This document shows positions 51,457-60,800 of a stretch of DNA of 64,000 nt, piece by piece. The notes beneath the pieces are model-generated. The model was not told the DNA's origin, did not search any database, and worked only from the letters and a program-made list of their open reading frames with translations. Made by a program: the position numbers and the translations under genes. How positions within the stretch are numbered: the stretch's first letter is position 1; every line of letters begins with the position of its first letter. Source of the DNA: Adhaeribacter radiodurans (GTDB taxonomy: Bacteria; Bacteroidota; Bacteroidia; Cytophagales; Hymenobacteraceae); assembly GCF_014075995.1 (NCBI RefSeq), contig NZ_CP055153.1:6138001-6202000 (forward strand). The letters run 5' to 3'.

Positions 51457-53094
51457 ATGATGCAACAAGAAAACGGAACTCACAAACCCGCCGGGGAGAA
51501 CGGATCGGCCAGTAATGGTTTAATGGGGGCAGAAAACGAACCTCGAATTCTTACTACTCGTCAGGGGCATCCGGTAACTGATAATCAGAACATCCGCACC
51601 GTTGGTAACCGGGGTCCTGCTACCATGGAAAACTATCACTTCATCGAGAAAATCTCGCACTTCGACCGGGAACGGGTTCCGGAGCGCGTAGTGCACGCTC
51701 GGGGAGCAGGTGCCCATGGTGTTTTTGAAGCTTACGGAACCGTAGGGGATCAGCCAATAGCAAAATATACCAGAGCTAAATTATTTCAGGAAAAAGGAAA
51801 ACAAACGCCGGTTTTTGTTCGGTTCTCTACCGTAGGTCATGGCGGCCATTCGCCGGAAACATTGCGTGACCCGCGCGGTTTTGCCGTTAAATTCTATACC
51901 GAAGATGGTAACTGGGATTTAGTAGGAAATAACCTGAAGATTTTCTTTATCCGGGATGCTATGAAATTTCCGGATTTAATTCACTCGCAAAAGCCAGATC
52001 CGGTTACTAACATCCAAAGCGGCGAGCGGATCTTTGATTTTATTGCCAATACTCCCGAAGCTACCCACATGGCAACGTTCCTGTTTTCGCCCTATGGCAT
52101 TCCGGCCAACTACCGCCAAATGCAAGGTTCCGGCGTTAACACGTATAAATGGGTAAATGCCGACGGCGAAGCAGTAATAGTAAAATACCACTGGGAACCG
52201 CTGCAAGGCATACGTAACTTAACTCAAGCCGAGGCCGAATCTATCCAGGCCAAAAACTTTAACCACGCAACTCAGGATTTGTTTGAAGCTATTAAAGACG
52301 GTAATTTCCCTCAATGGGAATTGTTCGTGCAAATAATGAGCGATGACGAACATCCGGAACTGGATTTTGACCCATTGGATGATACTAAAATTTGGCCGAA
52401 AGACCAATTCCCTTGGTTGCCAGTTGGTAAAATGACCCTTAACCGGAACCCGGTTGATTACTTTAACGAAGTAGAACTTTCGGCTTTTGGTACCGGTGTT
52501 TTAGTAGACGGTTTGGATTTCTCGGATGACAAAATGTTGCAGGGCCGTACCTTCTCTTATTCGGATACCCAGCGTTACCGCGTAGGAGCTAACTATTTGC
52601 AGTTGCCAATTAATGCTCCACTTGTAAAAGTGGCAACAAACCAGCGTGGTGGACAAATGTCGTATAAAACAGATTTTGCCGAAGGGCAGAACCCACACAT
52701 TAATTACGAGCCTTCTTTCTTAGGTGGTTTGCAGGAAGCTCCTAAAGCAGGTAAAGATTATACTCCACGCTACGAAGCCAACCTGTTACGTCAGAAAATT
52801 GACCGTACCAATGACTTTAAGCAAGCCGGCGAAACGTACCGCAACTTTGAGGATTGGGAACGCGATGACCTGATTTCTAACCTGGTAAGCACTCTGAGCA
52901 CCTGCGATAAGCGCATCCAGGACAAGATGGTAGAGCACTTTACGCTGGCCGATGAAGAGTATGGCCGCCGTGTAGCCGAAGGTCTGCAACTTAAATTGAA
53001 AGACCAAAGCGACAAAGGACCAATCGGTGCTACTTCACCCAAAGAAGGGGTGGAAGAAGCCCAACGCGTTTCTCACGAATCTAAACCGTATTAA
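51457..53094 (+). CDS. katA: Catalase, heme-dependent (monofunctional)
   Basis: A 545-residue heme enzyme that dismutates hydrogen peroxide. The distal catalytic His80 is in [14 protein letters not shown], the distal Asn is in the DLVGNN-type block, and the proximal heme-ligand region is [41 protein letters not shown] is the clade signature. No signal peptide is seen, so it acts in the cytosol. The length suits a small-subunit catalase with a short extra C-terminal tail. It has its own strong terminator. The 292 bases before it show no OxyR-like site that I can point to. Confidence 0.96.
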   Translation: MMQQENGTHKPAGENGSASNGLMGAENEPRILTTRQGHPVTDNQNIRTVGNRGPATMENYHFIEKISHFDRERVPERVVHARGAGAHGVFEAYGTVGDQPIAKYTRAKLFQEKGKQTPVFVRFSTVGHGGHSPETLRDPRGFAVKFYTEDGNWDLVGNNLKIFFIRDAMKFPDLIHSQKPDPVTNIQSGERIFDFIANTPEATHMATFLFSPYGIPANYRQMQGSGVNTYKWVNADGEAVIVKYHWEPLQGIRNLTQAEAESIQAKNFNHATQDLFEAIKDGNFPQWELFVQIMSDDEHPELDFDPLDDTKIWPKDQFPWLPVGKMTLNRNPVDYFNEVELSAFGTGVLVDGLDFSDDKMLQGRTFSYSDTQRYRVGANYLQLPINAPLVKVATNQRGGQMSYKTDFAEGQNPHINYEPSFLGGLQEAPKAGKDYTPRYEANLLRQKIDRTNDFKQAGETYRNFEDWERDDLISNLVSTLSTCDKRIQDKMVEHFTLADEEYGRRVAEGLQLKLKDQSDKGPIGATSPKEGVEEAQRVSHESKPY

Positions 53095-53112
53095 TAAAAA
53101 TTATAAATGTAT

Positions 53113-53161
53113 TAAAAAAAGGGACCCATCCATCAAAAGATAAGGATGGGTCCCTTTTTAA
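53113..53161 (+). terminator. Terminator of katA
   Basis: AAAAAGGGACCCATCC pairs with GGATGGGTCCCTTTTT around a 12-base loop, with a T-run on the plus strand; it also works in reverse. Confidence 0.93.
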
Positions 53162-53291
53162 TGGGAGTAAGTCAGTCCTTATAAGTATGCTGTTGAACAA
53201 AAATTCATGAATTTTGAATAAATAGTTCTGATTAATTTGGGGTAGCAAATTTTACCAGGATAAAACTAATGTTTTGGTGGTACAATTTTAT

Positions 53292-54224
53292 TAATTAACT
53301 TAAGTTGCGCGACATTAAATAACTTGGTTTAGGGTATAGGCGAAGATAAAGAGGATAATTTTAAGGATGAACCCTTTCGGGGTAACCGCATGGATTTTCT
53401 TGGGAAAGAAGCTGGTGATACCAGAAAAGGTAGTTTCAATCAGCTTTCGGTAATAGTTTTTTAAGAAAACCTGGTGCGGCAGATCCTTTCTTTGGCTGTT
53501 AGTCTTACGGCAGATCTGTAACTTGACCTGTTCACATTGGTAGAACAGGTCTTCTAGTTCATAGCAGGTATAAGCACTATCACCATAAAGCTGACTCTGT
53601 TCCGGTAAGTCCACAGTCATCGTCTGAAAAGCTTTTACATCGGCGAAAGAACCCGCATGAATATAGAATTGTACCGGCAGGCCATCTTCCGTGGTAATGA
53701 TTTGAACTTTGAAGCCATAGAAATAACGCCTTTTACTAGCATTCTTTCCCCGATAGGCTTCTCCTTGCAGTAAACGGCAGCGAGGAATACGAATGTTATC
53801 ACAAACCGCCACCGGAAAGGAATCAATTAAGTAGCGGCAAGAAGTATTCAGCTCTTTAAGCGTGTTACCTAAAGCGAGAAATAGAGTGGTTAATTGATCC
53901 TGGAGTTGGTGCAAGCGACGGGTAAAGCCGGATTTATCAATCATCTTAACGCCATGGTGCTCTTGCATGTATCCACAAGCGGAATGAAGATTGCCATAGA
54001 AATAGCGAGCCGCCAGAAGAGCCGTCGTGAGGAGCTCGGCATCGGAAAGCTTACAGTGGATATCCTCTTTTCGCCCGATGCTATGAAAGAAATCATCGAT
54101 AAAGCAGTATATTGCTATAGTCTGTTCGGTCCTGGCTTCTACATTTTAGAGTGTGGTAACTTCAAAACGTATTTTGACCAAAAACTGAACAGACTTTTTT
54201 ATAGCGCGCAACTTGAGTTAATTA
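53292..54224 (-). mobile_element. IS982-family insertion sequence
   Basis: About 933 bp bounded by 20-bp inverted repeats, TAATTAACTTAAGTTGCGCG at the left and its complement with one difference at the right (54205-54224). One transposase frame lies inside, on the minus strand. A target duplication is not clear in the flanks, though CAATTTTAT and CAATCAATA on the two sides look vaguely similar. It marks the border between core genes and the IS-rich accessory region. Confidence 0.82.
53315..54145 (-). pseudogene. IS982-family transposase frame lacking a start codon
   Basis: The open frame runs 277 codons, from just after an in-frame TAA (54148-54146) to the stop at 53315. Its translation is IS982-like throughout: IAIYCFIDDFFHSI near the N-terminus, DSFPVAVCDNIRIPRC with a catalytic Asp, LYGDSAYTCYELEDLF with another, and a terminal IETTFSGI block with Glu. 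The conserved N-terminal region extends upstream of the first in-frame ATG (53968), yet no ATG, GTG or TTG precedes it in frame. Either a start mutation has silenced it or an unusual codon (ATA/ATT) is used. From ATG 53968 only 217 residues would be made. Confidence 0.75.
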
Positions 54225-54918
54225 CAATCAATATCCAAAATTGCTAGGTTTTGGTATATTATAATGGAGAAATTATGGTGTTCCATCGACTACACACATT
54301 TTAATTATTATTGTTTAACTCTAAATTTTATTGGTGTTAACTGCAGCAGATTATGCAAAATTTATCTGACAACTAGAAGAAAATTAAAAATAAGGTAGCA
54401 TTATTTTCATGCAAGCAAGTCAGATAAAGCTTAACAATGTTCTGCTTTTTACTTAGATCTTGTTTCTGGTTATAGCATTGCGAAGCAAAAAGATGAGAAT
54501 GAACAGTTCGCTTTTCACCTTCTCTTATATCTTTTAAGCATGTAACCAACTGATACATTTTTTCCTATGCAGAGCACCCATCTTTATTTAGAAGGCAGAG
54601 TCAAAGGGCCCCCATCCCCAATCATATATCCTAAAGGCACTACTAATCTTACTTCGTGTGGAAGTGCTAATCCGATAAGGTCAGATAAAACAATATAGTA
54701 ACGGCCTCTCTTATTAGAATTGAGATACTTATGCCTTCTTCAGTCTTAATAACCTCATTCCTTCTTTTTTAACTATGCTGAAAAAGCTATTAGCCAAATA
54801 CTCCTCAAATTATCAATGCATCTTACCACTAGAATTTTAGGAAAGGGTTTAACACTTTCCGCATCACGCATTGTACTTTTTTGCTAAAACTGATGGAGAC
54901 AGATGTGAAAAGTGCCAA
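54225..54918. other. Spacer between two insertion sequences, possible gene remnant
   Basis: Nearly 700 bases between IS982 and IS3 elements contain no convincing gene. One minus-strand open frame (54584-54739, about 51 codons) reads like protein (RGRYYIVLSDLIGLALP, then PLGYMIGDGGPLTLPSK) but has no suitable start; it may be a fragment of an older gene cut off by IS activity. The rest is AT-rich and featureless. Confidence 0.35.
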
Positions 54919-55022
54919 TGTAAGTACCCCATTTTTGGGACAGTTTGAATGAGACCATTCTCATTATTATTACTATTACTAGGAAGTGGTAATGTGGTAA
55001 ACTTGGTGGGCTGATTTTGAGT

Positions 55023-55862
55023 TCAGGGATAAGTTTTCCATATTTCCACTTCTTTTTTCAAGAGCCATTCCCTTGGGGTCAGATTTCCTAAAGCTTCATG
55101 CGGCCTACGGGTATTATATTCTTCTAGCCAATTTTCTGTCAGTTGCCGGACTTCCGCCAGTTCAAAAAACAGATAAGCATCTAATATTTCCCGGCGATAA
55201 CTGCCGTTAAAGCGTTCGATAAAGCCATTCTGCATGGGTTTACCCGGCTGAATATAATGGATGTTAATTTCTTTTTCTTTACACCAGTTCGTAAAATCAA
55301 CACTAGTAAACTCCGGGCCATTATCTACCCGGATGGCCGTTGGCTTACCGCGCCAGTCAATCAGCTGCTCCAGAGTGCGAATCACTCTTTTGGCGGCAAT
55401 TGAAGTTGCTATCTCAATGACCAGTGCTTCCCGGTTACAATCATCTAGCACATTCAAGGTCCGAAACTTATTACCTGATGCTAAGCTATCACTCATAAAA
55501 TCCATGCTCCAGCTACTGTTAATCTCTACCGGCTGCAGCAATGGTTGCTTTACTCGGGTTGGTAGCCTACGTTTTCCTTTTCTCTTTTTGTTGAACTTTA
55601 ACAGTTTATAGATCCGGTATACCCGTTTGTGATTCCACGGCTGACCGGCTCTTTTCAGATAAGCTAACAGCTTCCGAAAACCATAAGCTGGATGAGCAGC
55701 AGCTAACTCCTGCAAGGCGGTAATCACTTCGGAATCATCTTTACAGCTCTTGTAATAAAATTGAGAACGGGTCAGACCAGTTAAGTGGCAGGCCCTGACA
55801 ACGGGTAAGTCGTAGTCCGAGATGATTTCATCGGTTAACTGCTTTTGCTGCCAGAGCCCCAA
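55023..55862 (-). CDS. IS3-family transposase OrfB (integrase core)
   Basis: The 279-residue catalytic half. An HTH_21-like segment (AAHPAYGFRKLLAYLKRAG) precedes the rve core with DDE residues: Asp in SMDFMSD, Asp in IRVDNGPEFTS and Glu in NGFIERFNGSYRRE. The C-terminal LEEYNTRRPHEALGNLTPREW is characteristic. As an independent frame it would start at TTG 55862, but it is normally expressed by -1 frameshifting from OrfA. The likely slip site is a run of seven A on the minus strand (55871-55865) followed by GG. Confidence 0.92.
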   Translation of the reverse strand: MGLWQQKQLTDEIISDYDLPVVRACHLTGLTRSQFYYKSCKDDSEVITALQELAAAHPAYGFRKLLAYLKRAGQPWNHKRVYRIYKLLKFNKKRKGKRRLPTRVKQPLLQPVEINSSWSMDFMSDSLASGNKFRTLNVLDDCNREALVIEIATSIAAKRVIRTLEQLIDWRGKPTAIRVDNGPEFTSVDFTNWCKEKEINIHYIQPGKPMQNGFIERFNGSYRREILDAYLFFELAEVRQLTENWLEEYNTRRPHEALGNLTPREWLLKKEVEIWKTYP

Positions 55863-56125
55863 CCTTTTTTTGTGATAACTTCTTTCAGAATCGAATGATC
55901 CAAGCTTAAATCAGCATACATTTTCTTTAATCGGGCATTCTCCTCTTCTAACTCTTTGAGCCGCTTTACATCCGAAGCTTCCATACCTCCGTATTGGCTC
56001 TTCCACCGGTAAAAGGTAGCCCGGCTAACTTCTAATTCCCGGCAAATGTCTTCTGTCTTCTGACCCGACTCATTCTCCTGCAGTGCTTTGATAATCTGAC
56101 TCTCGGTAATCCTTGTCTTTTTCAT
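55835..56125 (-). CDS. IS3-family transposase OrfA (DNA-binding)
   Basis: A 96-residue protein with a helix-turn-helix (ESQIIKALQENESGQKTEDICRELEVS-type region, then SRATFYRWKSQYGG) and a leucine-zipper-like segment (RLKELEEENARLKKMYADLSL). It binds the element ends and forms OrfAB after a frameshift near its 3' end, in the A7 run shared with OrfB. OrfA and OrfB overlap by 28 bases. Confidence 0.92.
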   Translation of the reverse strand: MKKTRITESQIIKALQENESGQKTEDICRELEVSRATFYRWKSQYGGMEASDVKRLKELEEENARLKKMYADLSLDHSILKEVITKKGWGSGSKSS

Positions 56126-56192
56126 TTGTTCAGTTTTAAGGTATCCATTTTCTGTCTCCTTTCAAACTGTCCGATTTTTTGGGGTACTTACA

Positions 56193-57837
56193 CAAGGAGG
56201 TCCATAACTTAATATGATTACCAATTTTCCTTTCCCGTTATCTCAGTTAGGTATACCCTTTTTATCTGCTTGCTAAGATTGATTTCATAAGTTGCTTTTT
56301 TAATGTTCATGCTTTCAACCCAACTGTGCGAATAATAGTAAACTCAAAATTTGTATGGAGTTAAATAATGCTATAACATATTTGATTTATGGAATTCATA
56401 AATCAATTTTTAGTAAAGAAAATTTGAATAAAATTAAGCTAACTGCTTTCATAAGACACTCTTTTAAGATAGATTGAAACTCTAATCAATCATTTGATAG
56501 AATTTACTTATAAGTATAAGACCCTTTAATTATAATAAATTCCCTTTATTAAACAGCTTAATTCGGTAAGTATAACTTCGTTTTAGTAAGTAGGCGAAAT
56601 GATAATCCTTTTGTTTATTACTACCTAGTTCCACATCGTCATCAACTAATATAGTCTTAATATTTTAACAATTCTTTTTCTTATCTGCTCCTTTTAGTTG
56701 TATGTAATAATTAATAATATTTAAACCCGATCTGAAATATATTATTTAACTTTTCTTTAAAATTATAAACAACCTAATACTTTAGTAAAGAAATATAATG
56801 TATTAATTTTCTACTTTTAAATATGTTTATCTTAAATAAAAATTAAAAATAAAGTTGGTATTATTAAAAAACAATTAACTTTATACTTATAAAATATTAA
56901 GAAATAGAGCCTATTAATTGTGGTATTAAGTTAAAGGTGTTTTTAAGTAGTTTAACTAAATAATTCTGAAGATTCAGCAAAGATAATTAACTACAATTAT
57001 CTTTATTATTGGAAACTGTATATTTTAGCTCTTTATTAAAGATCATGATGTAGTTAAAAAATTTATTCTCTTATAGAACTTATTTATAATTTTAAAATAG
57101 ACAAAATATAATATAAAACTACTATATAATCTTTTTTAAAGTAATATTTTAGGCAACAAAAAGTGAGCCTTAATTTTAGTTGTTTGTTCTTGTTAAATTC
57201 ATTTGTGATAATTCAAGATTGTATAACCAAAAAGGTTTAACTATCTTTTTATATTTTAATTGTTCAGGTAGCTAGCTTCAAAGATCAACCTGAATTAGTT
57301 ATTTACTCTCAACTAGTGCCAAGTTAACGTGTACTAACTTTTCTATTAAAAACATTATAGAAATCATTCAAGATTAATTTAAATTTAGTTAAGAATACAT
57401 AAAACGTAAGCAGTATTTATAAAATATATGCATGCGATTTTATTTATATACTGAGTTTAAATAATAGACCAAACTTATTGTTCTTAGGTTAAAAAGCTAA
57501 AAGATATTATGGTGCTTATAACCTTATTAACTTTCAAGGACATCTTTAATACTTAGCTTGTTTGTTAGACAATATAGTCTAATAAAAGCTTTCCTCAAGA
57601 GCTTATTTAGTGTATGTCTAAAATAGAAAGCTTTAACAACAAATTTATTAATTAGTCTCTACTACTAAGCGTTGTTGAAGTTAAGTTTGAGCATAGTAGA
57701 TGTTTCATTCTATGTTCATAAGCCATATTATTCTACGATTACTCCACGGTTGTATTCAATTAACATACAGCAATATTCTCACATAAGCGAGTACCTAATA
57801 TAAGATATTATAACTATTAAAATATTTATTATCAATC
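56193..57837. other. 1.6-kb very AT-rich region without a recognisable gene
   Basis: No frame of useful length and no RNA gene, riboswitch or repeat is evident between the IS3 element and the 1402-residue secreted protein. The composition is visibly more AT-rich than the rest of the window. It may hold the promoter of the secreted-protein gene and perhaps an untranslated RNA, but I see no specific signal. Confidence 0.5.
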
Positions 57838-60800
57838 ATGAATAAGTCCTTTACATATTTTATAATGAGAAAGGAATTTTCTCTTTTGTTAACTAGTCTA
57901 CTTTTATTCTTTTTTGCAGCTGCTCAAGGGTATATTACGCCAGTTGTAAATGGATTATTAACAAAAGCAATAAGTCCTAAGGATTTAATAAATACTAATT
58001 TTTATTCAAATCAAACAACAAATACAAAGGTTTCTCCAAAAAGAAAAGAAGAATTAACAAGCAATAAGGAGACTGAAGGAGCTCAGATTAAGTCATTTTC
58101 AACATCTTCTGCTTCCTTGTTGGCTACCTTACCAGGACCTGGTGGGCCAATACTGATAATTACCTCAGCTACAAATCCTTTTAGTTCCTATACCGCCGAG
58201 ATATTACAGGCCGAGGGTTTAAACGAGTATTCTACCTTTGATATAACATCAGTATCCTCTACCATGCTAAACAGTTATGATGTAGTAATAGTAGGTGATA
58301 TACCTTTAACAGATGCGCAAGTTACTATGCTAAGTAATTGGGCTAATGCTGGAGGTATGTTAATTACTTTTAGCCCAGACACTAAGCTAGCATCATTATT
58401 AGGTATTAACCCTACTGGTAGCACAATGGCCAATAAATACATTCTGGTAAACACTGCAACCGGACCTGGGAAAGGCATTGTGAACCAAACAATACAGTAT
58501 CAGGGCACAGCCGACCTTTATACTTTGAATGGAGCAACAAGTCTAGCAACTTTATACTCAGGTGCTACCACTGCAACATCTAACCCAGCAGTAACCATGC
58601 GAACTGTGGGTACAGGCACAGTAGTAGCGTTTACTTACGACTTAGCACGCTCGGTGGTGTATATACGCCAAGGAAATCCAGCTTGGGCTGGTACCGAAAG
58701 GGATGGTGAGGCAGGGCCCATCCGCTCAGATGACCAATATTTTCCGGATTGGATGAATTTGTCTAAAGTAGCTATTCCGGCAGCTGATGAGCAGCAACGG
58801 CTGTTAGTTAATATTATATTGGAAAACTCTCGCAAACCTTTACCCCGGTTCTGGTTTCTGCCTAGAGGCCTTAAAGCTGTGGTGGTAATGACCGGCGATG
58901 ATCATGGCAATGGGGGAACAAAGGCACGATTTGATCAGTACATGCAGAAGAGTGCCGACAATAGCGCGGAAGCGGTGGCGGACTGGCGCGCGATACGCGG
59001 GTCTTCCTACGTTTTTCCGGGTACGCCTATTACAGATGCACAGGCTCGGACTTATGAGCAACAGGGTTTTGAGATTGGATTGCACGTAAATACAGATTGT
59101 GCCAACTACACGGCAGCTTCACTGGAACAGAATCTTACAACCCAGCTCGCCCAATTTAAATCTATTTTTCCAAGTGTTACCGCACCGGTAACTAACCGGA
59201 CACACTGTATTGCCTGGAGCGACTGGCATACCCAAGCCAAATTAGAAGTCCCTAAGGGAATCAGGTTGGATGCAAACTATTACTACTGGCCAGCTAAATG
59301 GGTGCAGAACCGTCCGGGTATGTTTTCTGGTTCTGGTATGCCGATGCGCTTCGCTGAGCTTAATGGGACCATTATTGATTGTTATCAGCTGGTCACCCAA
59401 ATGACCGATGAATCGGATCAGGCTTTCCCCTTTACTGTTGATCAATTGCTGGATAGAGCCTTAGGACCAGAGGGCTATTATGGTGCTTTCTGTGCCAATA
59501 TGCATACCGATTTCAATCCATCTGATGGGTCAGATAAAATTATTGCTTCAGCCATAGCCCGCAATGTGCCGGTAATATCGGCTAAACAATTACTCACTTG
59601 GCTTGATGGACGGAATGGGTCATCTTTCGGAGCTATGAGTTGGAATGGCGAAAAACTGAACTTTTCCATTAGCGTAGCGAGTGGTGCCCGCAGCCTGCAA
59701 GGGATGCTGCCTATTACTGATAAAACAGGGCAGTTAGAGGGACTAACTGTAAACGGAACTGCCGTATCCTACAGAATAGAAAAGATCAAGGGAATAGACT
59801 ATGCTTTGTTTAATTGTACCCCGGGTAATTATGTGGCAGATTATAATTCCACTTCCCCCCCAAACCAGTCACCAATAGTTGCTCTTACTGCACCGACTAA
59901 TGGGGCTATCTTCAACGCGCCCGCTTCTATTACTATTACGGCTAATGCATCGGATACTGGTGGCTCGATCAGCAAGGTAGATTTCTATAGCGGTACCACC
60001 CTGCTGGGCACGGATACAAGCAGCCCATATAGCTTTACCTGGAGCAATGTGGCGGCGGGTACTTACTCGCTGATAGCGAAAGCCACTGATAACGGGGGCG
60101 CTACCACTGCTTCTACTTCGGTGAATGTAACGGTAAATGGTGTTTGTCCCTGCACTGTATTTCAGCCTTCTGAAGCTCCTTCTGGCAGTGCATATAATGA
60201 TGGAAGTCAAATTGTGGTAGGCATGAAATTCCGCGCCTCAATTAACGGTTCCGCAACTGGTGTACGGTTTTACAAGCAGACCAACAATACCGGCACCCAC
60301 ACCGGGCAGCTTTACAATAGCACCGGCACGCTACTAGCGCAGGCTACGTTTATTAATGAAACAGCTTCGGGTTGGCAGGAGGTAAATTTCAGCTCACCAG
60401 TAACTATTACTGCTAATACTACTTACATAGTGGCTTACCATAGTGTTAATGGTTTTTATGGTGGCACTAATTCATACTTTGGATCAACAATTGACCGGCC
60501 CCCGTTGCGCGCATTAGGAAGTAGTGAAGAAGCCGGGAACGGGGTGTACGCATACGGCTCGGGATTCCCTAATCAAACTTTTGGGGCAAGTAACTATTGG
60601 GTCGACGTGGTATTTAACAATGGTGCTCCACCTTCTAATCCAGCCCCAACAGTGGCGATTACCTCACCGGCAAATGGGGCTACGTTTACGGCGCCCGCTT
60701 CCATTACCATCAATGCCAATGCGGCGGATACGAGTCCGGGCACAGTAAGCAAGGTAGATTTCTATAATGGTACCACCCTGTTGGGCACGGATGTCAGCAG

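Larger units (their letters stand above)
54919..56192 (-). mobile_element. IS3-family insertion sequence with CAA target duplication
   Basis: A 1274-bp element. Its ends read TGTAAGTACCCCA at the left and the same on the complementary strand at the right, extended by GGACAGTTTGAA-like inner repeats. The 3-bp sequence CAA flanks both sides (54916-54918 and 56193-56195) as the likely target duplication. It has two overlapping transposase frames on the minus strand, typical of IS3. Both look intact. Confidence 0.9.

Noticed and set aside
53894-54247. Plus-strand 117-residue frame over the IS982 element
   Set aside because: It is antisense to the IS982 transposase, whose minus-strand translation carries the recognisable catalytic motifs.
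54373-54558. 61-residue minus-strand frame between the IS982 and IS3 elements
   Set aside because: It starts with ATG but has no recognisable domain, an odd Phe-rich end and no promoter or terminator support; it reads as chance.
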